Under the pieces are notes generated by a model. It did no database searches, was not told where the DNA came from, and saw nothing but the letters and a program-made list of their open reading frames with translations. Below, piece after piece: positions 36,633 to 47,090 of a DNA stretch of 50,646 bases. Each line of letters begins with the position of its first letter. Position 1 is the first letter of the stretch. Origin of the DNA: Firmicutes bacterium AM55-24TS. GTDB taxonomy: Bacteria > Bacillota > Clostridia > UBA1381. The translations under genes and the position numbers were made by a program. Location of the stretch: NCBI GenBank assembly GCA_003460745.1, contig QTVU01000021.1, positions 1-50,646 of the forward strand, given 5' to 3'.

Positions 36633-37685
36633 ATGAAAGCACAGCTTATTTTGGAAAACGGTATGCGTTTTTCGGGAACGCTTTTCGGCGCTGAGAAAAA
36701 CATCGTCGGAGAAGTCGTTTTCACAACCGGTATGACAGGCTATCAGGAAACTCTTACTGACCCGTCTTTTGCAGGTCAGATTGTCACTATGACTTTCCCT
36801 CTTATCGGTAACTACGGAATTAATCTTGAGGATATGGAGGCAAAGCACACTAATCTTAAAGCTTTTGTAGTAAGAGAAAAGTGTGATTTTCCGTCTAACT
36901 TCAGAAATGAAATGAACCTTGATGATTTTCTTCGTCAACAGGGTGTTGTAGGTATTGAGGGTATCGATACAAGAGCACTTACAAGAGTTATCCGTGAAGC
37001 AGGTACAATGAAGGGTGTCATTATGCAGGGCGAGCCGAGTGATGAAGAAGTCAATGTACTTATGAACTCTCTTGACAACAGTCACGTTATTATGGACACA
37101 ACTGCCGAACAGGTATATACATTAAATGAAACAGGCAGACCGCACGTTGCTTTCATAGATATGGGTGCAAAACAAGGTATTATCCGCGATTTATTGAAGA
37201 GAGGCTGTAAAATTACAGTATTCCCTGCCAACATTCCCGCTTCGGTTATCGAAGAAGCAAATCCGGACCTTGTATTCCTTTCAAACGGTCCCGGCGATCC
37301 GCTTGACGCTCCGGGTACAGTTGATACTGTTAAGCAATTAATAGGTAAATATCCAATCTGCGGTATCTGTATGGGACATCAGATTATAGGTCTTGCACTT
37401 GGCTGCGAAACTAAGAAATTAAAGTTCGGTCACCACGGCGGAAACCACCCTGTAAAAGACCTTACAACAGGTAATGTTTTCATTACAAGCCAAAATCACA
37501 ACTATATAGTTGCAGATTTGCCGGACACTGTTGAAGAAACATTTATAAACGTAAATGACGGTACTTGCGAGGGTATCAGACATAAAACTCTACCAATCCA
37601 AAGCGTTCAGTTCCACCCTGAAGCATCACCGGGACCGCTTGATACAGGTTGGTTATTTGACAGATTTTTAAAGGGGGTAAACTAA
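36633..37685 (+). CDS. carA: Carbamoyl-phosphate synthase small (glutaminase) subunit
   Basis: A 350-residue subunit that releases ammonia from glutamine and channels it to CarB for arginine and pyrimidine synthesis. The N-terminal domain begins [20 protein letters not shown] and contains [16 protein letters not shown]. The class I amidotransferase domain has the nucleophile C246 in CGICMGHQI and the His/Glu of [10 protein letters not shown]. Ribosome site GGAAGGAG at 36617-36624. carB follows after one base. Confidence 0.97.
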   Translation: MKAQLILENGMRFSGTLFGAEKNIVGEVVFTTGMTGYQETLTDPSFAGQIVTMTFPLIGNYGINLEDMEAKHTNLKAFVVREKCDFPSNFRNEMNLDDFLRQQGVVGIEGIDTRALTRVIREAGTMKGVIMQGEPSDEEVNVLMNSLDNSHVIMDTTAEQVYTLNETGRPHVAFIDMGAKQGIIRDLLKRGCKITVFPANIPASVIEEANPDLVFLSNGPGDPLDAPGTVDTVKQLIGKYPICGICMGHQIIGLALGCETKKLKFGHHGGNHPVKDLTTGNVFITSQNHNYIVADLPDTVEETFINVNDGTCEGIRHKTLPIQSVQFHPEASPGPLDTGWLFDRFLKGVN

Positions 37686-37686
37686 T

Positions 37687-40600
37687 ATGCCTTTAGATAA
37701 AAGTATAAAGAAAGTTCTTGTTATAGGCTCAGGTCCTATCGTAATCGGACAGGCTGCCGAATTTGACTATTCGGGTACACAGGCTTGTCAAGCAATTAAA
37801 GACGAGGGTATTGACGTTGTACTTGTAAACTCAAACCCGGCTACAATTATGACTGACAGAGGTATGGCTACAAACACTTATATTGAGCCGCTTACCGCAG
37901 AATATGTAGAAAAGATTATTCAAAAAGAACGTCCGGACTCAATTATCGCCGGTATGGGCGGTCAGACAGTCTTAACCTTGCTTGTGAGCTTTACGACAAG
38001 GGCGTTTTTGAAAAGTATAATATGAATGTTATCGGTACTTCAATTCCGTCTATCAAAGAGGGTGAGGACCGTGACAGCTTTAAGCGTCTTATGGAACGCA
38101 CAAATCAGCCGATTGCTCCGTCTGAAATCGTTACAGATGTTGAATCGGGTCTTGCATTTGCAAAGAAAATCGGCTACCCTGTCATCGTTCGTCCCGCTTA
38201 CACACTTGGCGGTACAGGCGGCGGTATTGCTGAAGATCCCGAACAGCTTGAAACAATCCTTTCACAAGGTTTGCACCTTTCAAGAGTAGGTCAGGTTCTT
38301 CTTGAAAAGTCAATCAAGGGTTGGAAAGAAATCGAATTTGAAGTTATGCGTGACGGTGCCGGTAACTGTATCACGGTATGTTCAATGGAAAACATCGACC
38401 CGGTTGGCGTTCACACAGGTGACTCAATCGTTGTCGCTCCTGCACTTACTTTGGCTGATAAAGAATATCAAATGTTGCGTAAAGCAGCTATCGATATTAT
38501 CAATTCAATAGAAATTAAAGGTGGTTGTAACGTACAGTTTGCACTTGATCCGGAAAGCTTTAACTATGCGGTTATCGAAATTAACCCTCGTGTGAGCCGT
38601 TCATCCGCACTTGCATCAAAGGCAACAGGCTACCCTATCGCTAAGATTGCCGCTAAGATTGCACTTGGTTACAACCTTGACGAAATTAAGAATGCCGTTA
38701 CAGGTAAAACATACGCTTGCTTTGAACCTGCTATCGACTACGTTGTAACAAAAATTCCAAAATGGCCGTTTGATAAATTCTTCGGTGCAAAGCGTAATCT
38801 TGGTACAAAGATGATGGCTACAGGTGAAATTATGGCTATCGGCAATACTCTTGAATCATCACTTCTAAAGGGTATTCGTTCACTTGAAATAAAGCAATAC
38901 ACACTTGAAAGAAAATCTTCAAAGAAACGTACCACCGTTGAATTAAAACAACGCGTTATCGTTCCTGATGATGAAAGACTTTTCGACCTTGCAGAGCTTA
39001 TCCGCAGAAATTACAATATGGAAAAGCTTGCCGAAATCACAGGTATGGACCCATTCTTCTTGCAGAAAATTAAAAATATCGTAGACGCAGAAGAAGAATT
39101 AAAGAAATATAAATTAGCCGATTTGACTTATGACATTCTAAAGAAATATAAGAAAATGGGCTTTAGTGATAAGGGCATTTCAGAACTTATCGGTTGTGAC
39201 GCAGACGAGGTATATAATCTTAGAAAATCTTTGGGTATTATCCCTGTTTACAAAATGGTTGATACTTGTGCGGGTGAATTTGAGGCTGTTTCTCCGTATT
39301 ATTACTCAACATATGACGAAACTACAGAGTCATTCCCTTCTGATAAGAAAAAAGTTATCGTTATCGGTTCGGGTCCTATCAGAATCGGTCAAGGTATCGA
39401 ATTTGACTATTGCAGTGTTCATTCTGTTCTTTCTCTTGAAAAAGCAGGTATCGAAACAATTATTATAAACAACAACCCTGAAACAGTAAGTACAGACTTT
39501 GATACATCAGACAAACTATACTTCGAGCCGCTTACAGAAGAAGATGTTTACAACATTATCGAACTTGAAAAGCCTGACGGTGTTATTCTTCAATTCGGCG
39601 GTCAGACTGCTATCAAACTTGCAAACTTCCTTGACAGTATGCACGTTCCTGTACTTGGTACACAGCCTAAATACATTGACGAGGCTGAGGACAGAGAAAA
39701 ATTTGACGAAATGCTTGAAAAACTTAATATCAAGCGTCCAAAGGGTAAGGCTGTTTGGAGTGTTAAGGAAGGTATTGAAGAAGCTAATAAGCTTGAATAT
39801 CCGTTACTTGTACGTCCGTCATACGTTCTTGGCGGTCAAGGTATGGAAATTACAAGAAATGAAATCGACCTTGTAAGATACCTTACAGACGCATTTATTA
39901 AAGATACAAAAAATCCTGTTCTTATCGACCGCTATCTTGGCGGACGTGAACTTGAAGTTGACGCAATTTGTGACGGTACAGACGTTCTTATTCCGGGTAT
40001 CATGGAACACCTTGAAAGAGCCGGTGTACACAGCGGTGACTCAATTTCAATTTATCCACCGCAGAATGTACCTCAACATATTATTGATAAAATCGTTGAC
40101 GTAACATACAGAATTGCACTTGAACTAAAGGTTATCGGTATGATTAACATTCAGTTTATCGAATTCAGAGATGAACTTTATATTATCGAAGTAAACCCAC
40201 GTTCAAGCCGTACAGTACCTTATATAACAAAGGTTACAAACGTACCTGTTATTGATATTGCAACAAACATTATGCTTGGCAAAACGCTTAAAGAAATGGG
40301 TTATTCAACAGGTATCGCGCCGCAGACAAATACAGTCGCTATAAAAGTTCCTGTATTCTCAACCGAAAAATTACCGCAGGTTGAAGTAAGTCTTGGTCCT
40401 GAAATGCGTTCGACAGGTGAAGTTTTAGGCGTAGGTCAAAACTTCCATGAGGCTATGTACAAAGGATTTACTGCCGCCGGTACAACAATTCCAAAGGCAG
40501 GTTCAACAATTCTTGTTACGGTTCGTGAAATGGATAAAGAAAACTTCTTGCCTATCGCAAAGAAATTCCACGAACTTGGCTGCAAGTTTATTGCCACTGC

Positions 40601-40898
40601 CGGCACTGCAAAATTGCTTGAAGATAACGATATTCCGGTACAGGTTGCAAAGAAGATTTCAGAGGGTGTTCCGAATATCCTTGATGTTATCAGAAGCGGT
40701 ATGATTGACCTTATCATCGACATTCCTAAGAAGGGTAATGATATTCATTCAGACGGATTTAAAATCAGACGTACAGCTATTGAGTGCGACGTTTCGATTA
40801 TGACAAGTCTTGACACTGTTAAAGCACTTGTTGATGTTATGGAACATCGCTATACACCTGATACTGTTGAAGTTATTTCACTTTCGGATATTAAATAA
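37687..40898 (+). pseudogene. carB: Carbamoyl-phosphate synthase large subunit, one-base frameshift
   Basis: CarB makes carbamoyl phosphate from ammonia, bicarbonate and two ATP. The first part ([20 protein letters not shown]) reads correctly to GGQTVL, then falls out of frame and stops at 38025; the rest reads one frame over. Adding one A at 37974-37975 (TTAACC to TTAAACC) gives [20 protein letters not shown] and a complete protein of about 1070 residues with both ATP-grasp halves (second half starts [20 protein letters not shown]) and a C-terminal MGS-like regulatory domain ([20 protein letters not shown]). Probably an intact gene with a consensus error. Confidence 0.95.
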
Positions 40899-40903
40899 CA
40901 TAC

Positions 40904-40937
40904 AAAAAGCGGAGATTTTTAAAATCTCCGCTTTTTT
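40904..40937. terminator. Bidirectional terminator between carB and the DHHW gene
   Basis: AAAAAGCGGAGATTTT and its complement flank a very short loop; T runs occur on both sides, so it serves carAB on + and the acyl-transfer operon on -. Confidence 0.93.
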
Positions 40938-40948
40938 AATGCTCTGTA

Positions 40949-42064
40949 TTATTGAAGTATCGCCAAATCGTTTGCTTCACACATATTGCTTATTCCGTAA
41001 AGTATAAGCACCTCGTCATAGCTGTTCTGCTCCGTCAATGCAGATACATTATTAAGATAATATCTCAAATCAACCATATCAATCTGCGAACAATTTTCAG
41101 CCATAAACGGCACGAAACAATGTGCATAGCTGTCTTTTATCACAAGCACTTTCTTACCGTCCTCATTATCGTTATTCACAATCCTTTCAAAATTATGATT
41201 TCCGTCAAGGAACACAGGATATTTATCAAGTTCTTCGAGATGTTCTTTAAAAAACATACTGTCATAAACCTCATCTTCAAAGCCGTCATTAATTGTCACC
41301 GTAACATTAATCGGATATTCCCACGTTTCTATACTGTCAGATTTTTCGTACCACAATGCACTTTTTGAATAAGTCGTGCCGAAAAATCCGTCTGTACTTT
41401 CAATATCATAATCACTGCGAACTTCAATATTTTCACTTTCCGCCCACTTTTTATATGCCAAATACGCACCGTAACTTGTCCAATGGTGGTCGGTTTTATA
41501 ATAAATCTGCTTGTCCTTGTTTTCGGTCAGAGTATCGCGTATATCAATAAATTCTGCGTTCTCTGCCCTGTTTTTTATATCGTCGATTATTTCGCCGTCA
41601 TTATATTCGGTATGAACTTTCGGAAGTTCTTCCGACATTATATATCCCGTTGATGGTACAACAATAATTTTTGTTTCGATACCCGTATTTTTCACGAAAT
41701 TATTTATCGCCGTTATATTTGCATTTAATTTCTCTTCATCACACTTTACAGGTGTGTTAATAATATACCCGTCTTTTCCTTTATATACCCCATTTGAGCC
41801 GTTACGTCCCGAATAAAGCATATAATATGAATCGGTTGACGCAAAAAAATTTCTTGCGGGAAAGTGGTCTGAAATATATGTTTCAAAATCCTTTTCCCAT
41901 TTTCCGTTAAACAATTTTTGTACACTGAATTCAGGGAATTTTGCAAGTGTTCGTTTTTCGTTCACCGAAACCTCTTGTTTCGGCAAAAATGCGGTAAGTG
42001 CCGCCATTGTACCTATAAATCCGCAAAACAATACTGTAAGCAATATATCTCTTTTTTTAGCCAT
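40949..42064 (-). CDS. DHHW-family extracellular protein (AlgX/AlgJ-like)
   Basis: A 371-residue protein with an N-terminal membrane anchor (residues 6-26). The name-giving motif TDHHWTSYGAYLAYKKW (about residue 192) matches the AlgX/AlgJ/DHHW SGNH-like fold, whose members carry acyl groups to polysaccharides. VIKDSYAHCFVPFMAENCSQ near residue 310 likely holds the catalytic serine. Ribosome site AAGGGGTG. It follows the MBOAT gene by 11 bases and is the last gene of the operon. The acyl acceptor is unknown. Confidence 0.88.
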   Translation of the reverse strand: MAKKRDILLTVLFCGFIGTMAALTAFLPKQEVSVNEKRTLAKFPEFSVQKLFNGKWEKDFETYISDHFPARNFFASTDSYYMLYSGRNGSNGVYKGKDGYIINTPVKCDEEKLNANITAINNFVKNTGIETKIIVVPSTGYIMSEELPKVHTEYNDGEIIDDIKNRAENAEFIDIRDTLTENKDKQIYYKTDHHWTSYGAYLAYKKWAESENIEVRSDYDIESTDGFFGTTYSKSALWYEKSDSIETWEYPINVTVTINDGFEDEVYDSMFFKEHLEELDKYPVFLDGNHNFERIVNNDNEDGKKVLVIKDSYAHCFVPFMAENCSQIDMVDLRYYLNNVSALTEQNSYDEVLILYGISNMCEANDLAILQ

Positions 42065-42075
42065 TATATCACCCC

Positions 42076-43470
42076 TTAGAAACGGAAATACAGGAACGGA
42101 TTATAGCTTTGATTTACCAGTGACGCCGTACAAAGCACAATCACAACCGCACAAAATGCAATTTCCAACACGCCCATATACTTTTTATCCTTTAATTTCA
42201 AATACGTGTTCTTCCATATCGGAAGTGACGCCATTGCCGTCACAATCAAAATCGGCAAATACATAAGTATTGTACTGAGCGTATCACCGCCGATAATACC
42301 GTTTTTCAACGTAAACATACTTGTCAAATACGTCGCAAATTGTCCGAAATCTTCAAAATAGAAAATTGTCCAACCGAGAAGTATTAAAAACAATGCGTAT
42401 ATGTGTTTTAGCAAAGACGGCAATTTTTCAAGATATTTGCCATACACATATTTTTCAAGCACAAGGATAACAAAATAATAAATTCCCCATGCAATAAAAT
42501 TAAAATTCGCACCATGCCATAATCCTGTCAATGCCCAAACCGCAAACAAATTAAAAATCACACGCGGTAATTTGCACCTGTTGCCGCCGAGCGGAATATA
42601 AACATAGTCGCGAAACCATGAACTAAGCGAAATATGCCATCTGCGCCAAAACTCAGTTATCGTCTTTGAAACATACGGATAATTAAAGTTTTTCATAAAT
42701 TCAAAACCGAACATTTTACCCAGCCCGCAAGCCATATCGGAATATCCCGAAAAGTCAAAATATATCTGAAACGCATATGAAATTATGCCAATCCACGCAC
42801 CGACTATGCCGTTTGACGATGTTCCTCTGATTGTATCCCAAAGTACCCCCATTTGATTTGCGATAAGAACTTTCTTCGCCAACCCAACTGCAAACAACTT
42901 TATACCGTCGGCAAACTGCGATATGTTTTCACGTCTTTCATCAAGCATTTTCGCAATGTCTGTATATCTTACAATCGGCCCTGCTATTAGCTGTGGAAAA
43001 AATGAAACATACGTTCCGAAAGACACAAGGCTTTTTTGTGCTTTAGTGTCCCCTCTGTAAACATCAATCGTATACGATAACGTCTGAAATGTATAGAATG
43101 AAATTCCTATCGGCAACGGTAAATTGATTTTCGGCATAAAGCTAAACGGCGGAATTGCTCTCAATATATCAGTCACAAATCCCGTATATTTAAACACCGC
43201 CAAAAGTCCTAAACTAATTACAAGCGACAAAACCAAAAACGTTTTTTTACGTTTTTGGTTATCGCGGTATTTTTCTATCAGCAGTCCGAATATATAATTC
43301 GACACGACAGAAACAATCATTATTAAAATAAAAACAGGCTCTCCCCAACCGTAAAATACAAGATTGGCCAAGAGTAAAAATGCATTTCTGAATTTTCTCG
43401 GCACAATATAGTATACCGCCAAAACTATCGGCAGAAACACAAACAAAAATAATAAACTTGAAAAGTACAC
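42076..43470 (-). CDS. MBOAT-family O-acyltransferase (AlgI/DltB-like)
   Basis: A 464-residue polytopic membrane enzyme starting at GTG 43470. It carries acyl groups across the membrane for transfer to an extracellular polymer. Family signs are PQLIAGPIVRY, FDFSGYSDMACGLGKMFGFE, NFNYPYVSKTITEFWRRWH and the catalytic-His motif LTGLWHGANFNFIAWG. It resembles AlgI of alginate O-acetylation more than DltB. Neighbours (DHHW, SGNH, DUF4358) make a cell-surface acetylation role likely. Confidence 0.93.
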   Translation of the reverse strand: MYFSSLLFLFVFLPIVLAVYYIVPRKFRNAFLLLANLVFYGWGEPVFILIMIVSVVSNYIFGLLIEKYRDNQKRKKTFLVLSLVISLGLLAVFKYTGFVTDILRAIPPFSFMPKINLPLPIGISFYTFQTLSYTIDVYRGDTKAQKSLVSFGTYVSFFPQLIAGPIVRYTDIAKMLDERRENISQFADGIKLFAVGLAKKVLIANQMGVLWDTIRGTSSNGIVGAWIGIISYAFQIYFDFSGYSDMACGLGKMFGFEFMKNFNYPYVSKTITEFWRRWHISLSSWFRDYVYIPLGGNRCKLPRVIFNLFAVWALTGLWHGANFNFIAWGIYYFVILVLEKYVYGKYLEKLPSLLKHIYALFLILLGWTIFYFEDFGQFATYLTSMFTLKNGIIGGDTLSTILMYLPILIVTAMASLPIWKNTYLKLKDKKYMGVLEIAFCAVVIVLCTASLVNQSYNPFLYFRF

Positions 43471-43488
43471 TACCTACACCCTTTCAAA

Positions 43489-43935
43489 TTATTTTGTATA
43501 TTGGTCAATTATGCTCTGTACGCTTGATGAGTCCTCGCTTACGCATACGATAACGTAATCACCGACAGTTTCAACAACGCAGTCGTCAAGCTTTGACACT
43601 TCATTCGGTGCATAGCTTGTGTATGTTGTTTTTTGTGTTTCAATATGTTGTTCGGCTTTTTCTTTCACAGATTCCGTATCTGATGTTTTAAATATTGTAA
43701 TTTCATCAACAACCGCCGGTGTACCTGTATATGACACACATTCTTCAACTTCGCCGTCTGAAATCATATATCTCTTTTCAGCAATATCCGATGAAACCTC
43801 CGTAAGCTGTTCCGCAAATTTACCATCACTCGACAATGCTGACGCAAGCTCATTTATATCAACAGCCTTACCTCCGCAGCCTGCAAGCGATACGCACATC
43901 ATAACTGCCGCCAAACCCAAAACTAATTTTTTCAT
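43489..43935 (-). CDS. DUF4358 lipoprotein
   Basis: A 148-residue predicted lipoprotein: signal MKKLVLGLAAVMMCVSL then lipobox LAGC, with lipidation at about Cys 20. The rest fits DUF4358 (VDEITIFKTSDTESVKEKAE and TYTSYAPNEVSKLDDCVVET). Function unknown. Its place between the SGNH hydrolase and the MBOAT enzyme suggests it acts with them outside the membrane. Ribosome site GAGAGG before ATG 43935. Confidence 0.85.
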   Translation of the reverse strand: MKKLVLGLAAVMMCVSLAGCGGKAVDINELASALSSDGKFAEQLTEVSSDIAEKRYMISDGEVEECVSYTGTPAVVDEITIFKTSDTESVKEKAEQHIETQKTTYTSYAPNEVSKLDDCVVETVGDYVIVCVSEDSSSVQSIIDQYTK

Positions 43936-43957
43936 CTCAATATATCCTCTCTTTTAA

Positions 43958-44779
43958 TTATTGTATATTATTTTGTATATAAACCAAGCACTTTTTATAA
44001 TAATCTTCTCCGAAATGAATACCGTCACTCGCCACTCCGTCAGGCAAATTGCCGTCCTCGCCTACAACGGCACTGTATACGTCCGCATAGACAACACCTT
44101 TGCTCTCGGCAAGTTTCTTTATCAATTCATTGTATTTAACTATCTGCTCGTTATTTGTATTATCCACGTTATTGTCCGATACCTCTTTGGTTACCGGGGT
44201 TATCGCAAGCAAATATATTTTTGCCGTACTCTGATATGACTTTGCTTTGTCAATAAGTGCACCGTACTGCTCTACAAATGTATCCGAATTAGCCCAACCA
44301 AGTTCGTTTTCACCGAATATCATAAATATTTTATTGTACTGCTTGCCGTTGTTAAGTTCTTCAATAACAGGCACTGTACCCGTTGACGTGGATTTCGTCA
44401 TTGCGTCATTGACATTCAAACCGATTCTCGCAAAATAATCCGCACCTTCTACAAGGCTGTAATTCATCATTCCGTCTACGAACGAATTACCGATGAACGC
44501 CGAATTTTGATAATAATTTTGGTCAATATCCGATGAATTTGATTTTTGTGCCGGTGCAGTTGTCGGCGTCTGCGTTGACATAGCCGCAAGCTCCTCCTGT
44601 CTTTTCTGCTCCGCCCTTTGCGATACGGACGACACGCACCCTTTAATTGCGAATATAACAAGAGCTGCGATTATAATTGCAACTGCAAATACAAATACTC
44701 TGCGAATTAAAAATTTACGTCTGCGTTGTTCACGCAAACGCTTTCTTCTGATCATTTCAAGACGTTCTTTCTGATTCAA
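43958..44779 (-). CDS. Membrane-anchored SGNH/GDSL hydrolase
   Basis: A 273-residue protein; I use TTG 44779, which has AAGGGGAGAG just upstream, although ATG 44755 is possible. A basic cytosolic start (RRKRLREQRRRKF) precedes one membrane helix (about residues 26-47) and a Ser/Thr/Pro-rich linker. The external SGNH domain shows the blocks FIGNSFVDGM (catalytic Ser), IFGENELGW (Asn block) and ASDGIHFGEDYY (Asp and His). It may remove or add acyl groups on surface glycans. First gene of the operon. Confidence 0.9.
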   Translation of the reverse strand: MNQKERLEMIRRKRLREQRRRKFLIRRVFVFAVAIIIAALVIFAIKGCVSSVSQRAEQKRQEELAAMSTQTPTTAPAQKSNSSDIDQNYYQNSAFIGNSFVDGMMNYSLVEGADYFARIGLNVNDAMTKSTSTGTVPVIEELNNGKQYNKIFMIFGENELGWANSDTFVEQYGALIDKAKSYQSTAKIYLLAITPVTKEVSDNNVDNTNNEQIVKYNELIKKLAESKGVVYADVYSAVVGEDGNLPDGVASDGIHFGEDYYKKCLVYIQNNIQ

Positions 44780-44810
44780 AATTCTCTCCCCTTAATTTAT
44801 ACATCAATAA

Positions 44811-44853
44811 AGTGGCACTATAAAATAGTACCACTGTTTTATTCTTTAGTCAA
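44811..44853 (-). promoter_or_regulatory. Promoter overlapped by a dyad, upstream of the SGNH operon
   Basis: Minus strand TTGACT (44848-44853), 17-base spacer, TACTAT (44825-44830). A dyad with 11-base arms and one mismatch (44811-44821 and 44825-44835) covers the -10 box. It can be read as an operator, or as a terminator hairpin for the glycosyltransferase gene ending at 44869; the T run after it is weak, so I favour operator. Confidence 0.5.
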
Positions 44854-44868
44854 TAGCTTGTGTCAAAT

Positions 44869-45879
44869 TCAGTCGAATTTATGTTTCAAAATATGAAGCA
44901 CAATTCTTACATAAATCGCTCTGTAATTTTTCTTTTTCATACACTTAAAAATCGGATGGTTGATTTCTATACCGTCACAAGATATATCGTCCATAAAAAT
45001 ATCCGTTATTTCTTTTAACCTCGCATACCTTGCCTTGCGTTTTAATTTCAGGTTCGGATTAAACAAAAAGCAGAAACTTCCGAATGTTTTATGAAAATAA
45101 TCGTCATAAATTCTCTGCAAAACATCTTTGTTATTTCTGTTCCAGCTTAAAACAATGTCCTTAACGTACATTGTAGACTGTCTTGACGTATCAAAAATAT
45201 CAAAGCGATACTTATCCCAAAATCTTTTATATGAGTTTACATAGTATCTGCAAAGCACATCGCCTGTCATATAAAAACTGTCTATACAGTTTACATACCT
45301 TGCAACAAAAACATCGTCCTCACTTTTTCTGAGCTTAGGAAACTCAATACCGTTTTTTCTGATTATATCGGTCTTGTATAGCTTAAACCAAGCCGCCCCT
45401 TGAATACCGCGTTCGCCGTACATAAACATATGCTCATAATAATCTTTTCGTGCATCTCCGCCTGTACGTTTAAGTCCGTCAGCCTTTTTGACAGTGCGGA
45501 AAACCTTTTCACCGTCAAACATAGAAAAACTGCATACAACAAGGTCGGTATTTTCATTTTCCATATACCGGACAAATTTTTCTATCGCATTTTTTTCAAG
45601 ATAATCGTCTATATCAAAGAAATATATATAATCACCCGTTGCTTTTCTCAGTGCAAGATTTCTTGCCGCACCGGGTCCTTCGTTGTTTTTGCCGAATACC
45701 GCAATACGTCTGTCCTTGTCCGCCTCGGCAAGGCATTTCATATAACTTCCGTCTTTTGAACCGTCGTCAATTATTATAATTTCAAGATTTTCATATGTCT
45801 GTTCCGTTATACACTTAATTCCGCTTTCAACCCAATCTTCCATATTGTATACGGGAATTATGATACTTACTTTTTTCAT
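44869..45879 (-). CDS. Family 2 glycosyltransferase
   Basis: A 336-residue GT-A enzyme. VSIIIPVYNMEDWVESGIKC, then IIIDDGSKDGS, is the nucleotide-sugar-binding start; FFDIDDYLEKNAIEKF carries the metal-binding DxD. The C-terminal 120 residues are helical and basic, with no clear membrane span. ATG 45879 lies just after the stop of the preceding gene. With the CDP-glycerol transferase it probably decorates a wall polymer such as teichoic acid or a capsule. Donor and acceptor unknown. Confidence 0.92.
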   Translation of the reverse strand: MKKVSIIIPVYNMEDWVESGIKCITEQTYENLEIIIIDDGSKDGSYMKCLAEADKDRRIAVFGKNNEGPGAARNLALRKATGDYIYFFDIDDYLEKNAIEKFVRYMENENTDLVVCSFSMFDGEKVFRTVKKADGLKRTGGDARKDYYEHMFMYGERGIQGAAWFKLYKTDIIRKNGIEFPKLRKSEDDVFVARYVNCIDSFYMTGDVLCRYYVNSYKRFWDKYRFDIFDTSRQSTMYVKDIVLSWNRNNKDVLQRIYDDYFHKTFGSFCFLFNPNLKLKRKARYARLKEITDIFMDDISCDGIEINHPIFKCMKKKNYRAIYVRIVLHILKHKFD

Positions 45880-45881
45880 AC

Positions 45882-47066
45882 TCAACCTCTGTCACAAATT
45901 TCTTTTATAGCTTCAAAATTACGTTGTGAATTATTTTCATCTCTAAGCGTAAAGAATTTATCAATTCTTTTTCTGTACTTATCATCAAGCACGCAACCGT
46001 TTTCAAGTATTCTGTCAAGTTCGTCTATAACGTCATTTTTATCATACAAAATTTCACCGAAACCGTCGCGTTCATAGTCAAAATAGCCTTCTTCATAATG
46101 TTGTTGTCTAAATGACTCTTTGTCAAACTGATAGAAAATCATAGGTTTTTCCATATATCCGTAATCAAAAAACACGCTTGAAAAATCGGTTATAAGAACG
46201 TCCGATTTAATAAGTAAATTTTGCACCGTACTGTCATTGAACGTAACAATCTTAACTCGCTCGCCGTCTTTAAATGTATCAATAAATCTCTGAAACTCAA
46301 TATGAGGATAGAAAAGCAATTCATAATTGTATTTTTCAAGAACATTTTTCAAATTTTTACTTGCAAGAAAATTTGAATACACCCTGTAATATTCACTTTT
46401 TACAAATTCTTTTTTGTCAGTCCCTTGAAGATTGTATCGCCAAGTCGGCATAAGCAAAACTTTTTTGGTCGGCTGTTCATTTTTATACAGTGCGTCATAA
46501 CGGCACAAACCGAGCATTTGCACAACGTTATCCTTATATCCGTACAAGCTCTTGACATACTCGTATTCAGGCTTTGCCGAACACACAAACAAATCCAAAT
46601 TCACATTATTGTTATACAAATATGTGAGGTTATCCTTGATGATACCGTGTTGTAAAAATATCTTTTTACCCTTTATAATCCCCTTTTTATCAGCCTTAAC
46701 AAAAAAATCTATATACGGTGTGTAACCCATAATATGTGTACTGATTTTTACTTTTGACAGCACAAGCGAAATGTAATGTTCAAAACTGTTATGATTTATA
46801 ATTCTGCCGAGTTTTTCCACACGTTCTCTGTCAGCGGAATCTTTCGTTATTGCGTAAGCAATATTGATTTCGGGATGATTTGCGGTAATGTACTTGAACA
46901 AATAATACGCATTATCCCTTGCGTCAATTCCACGCTCCGCTATAAGCCATAAATCCTTATACTTTTCTTTATTTTTCGCAAAAGGTGCGACAATTACCGC
47001 CGCACCGTATTTTACGAAACAGGAAATATAATCCTTTGACTTCTTTATAAATGTATGCAAATTCAT
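45882..47066 (-). CDS. CDP-glycerol glycerophosphotransferase (TagB/TagF-like)
   Basis: A 394-residue enzyme that moves glycerol phosphate (or a similar unit) from CDP-glycerol to a growing polymer. ATG 47066 follows GGAGGG. Diagnostic motifs are KIFLQHGIIKDNLTYLY (His-Gly), LLMPTWRYNL and VLITDFSSVFFDYGYMEKP. At this length it lacks the extra N-terminal domain of long TagF polymerases and may be a primase or branch enzyme. It lies 24 bases after panD with no terminator between, so it may share the pantothenate transcript. Confidence 0.9.
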   Translation of the reverse strand: MNLHTFIKKSKDYISCFVKYGAAVIVAPFAKNKEKYKDLWLIAERGIDARDNAYYLFKYITANHPEINIAYAITKDSADRERVEKLGRIINHNSFEHYISLVLSKVKISTHIMGYTPYIDFFVKADKKGIIKGKKIFLQHGIIKDNLTYLYNNNVNLDLFVCSAKPEYEYVKSLYGYKDNVVQMLGLCRYDALYKNEQPTKKVLLMPTWRYNLQGTDKKEFVKSEYYRVYSNFLASKNLKNVLEKYNYELLFYPHIEFQRFIDTFKDGERVKIVTFNDSTVQNLLIKSDVLITDFSSVFFDYGYMEKPMIFYQFDKESFRQQHYEEGYFDYERDGFGEILYDKNDVIDELDRILENGCVLDDKYRKRIDKFFTLRDENNSQRNFEAIKEICDRG

Positions 47067-47090
47067 ATATATCCCTCCAATATGCAAAGA

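Noticed and set aside
37687..38030. Programmed frameshift in carB
   Set aside because: No slippery heptamer or downstream structure is apparent, and one missing A in an AAA run explains it. CarB is not known to use frameshifting.
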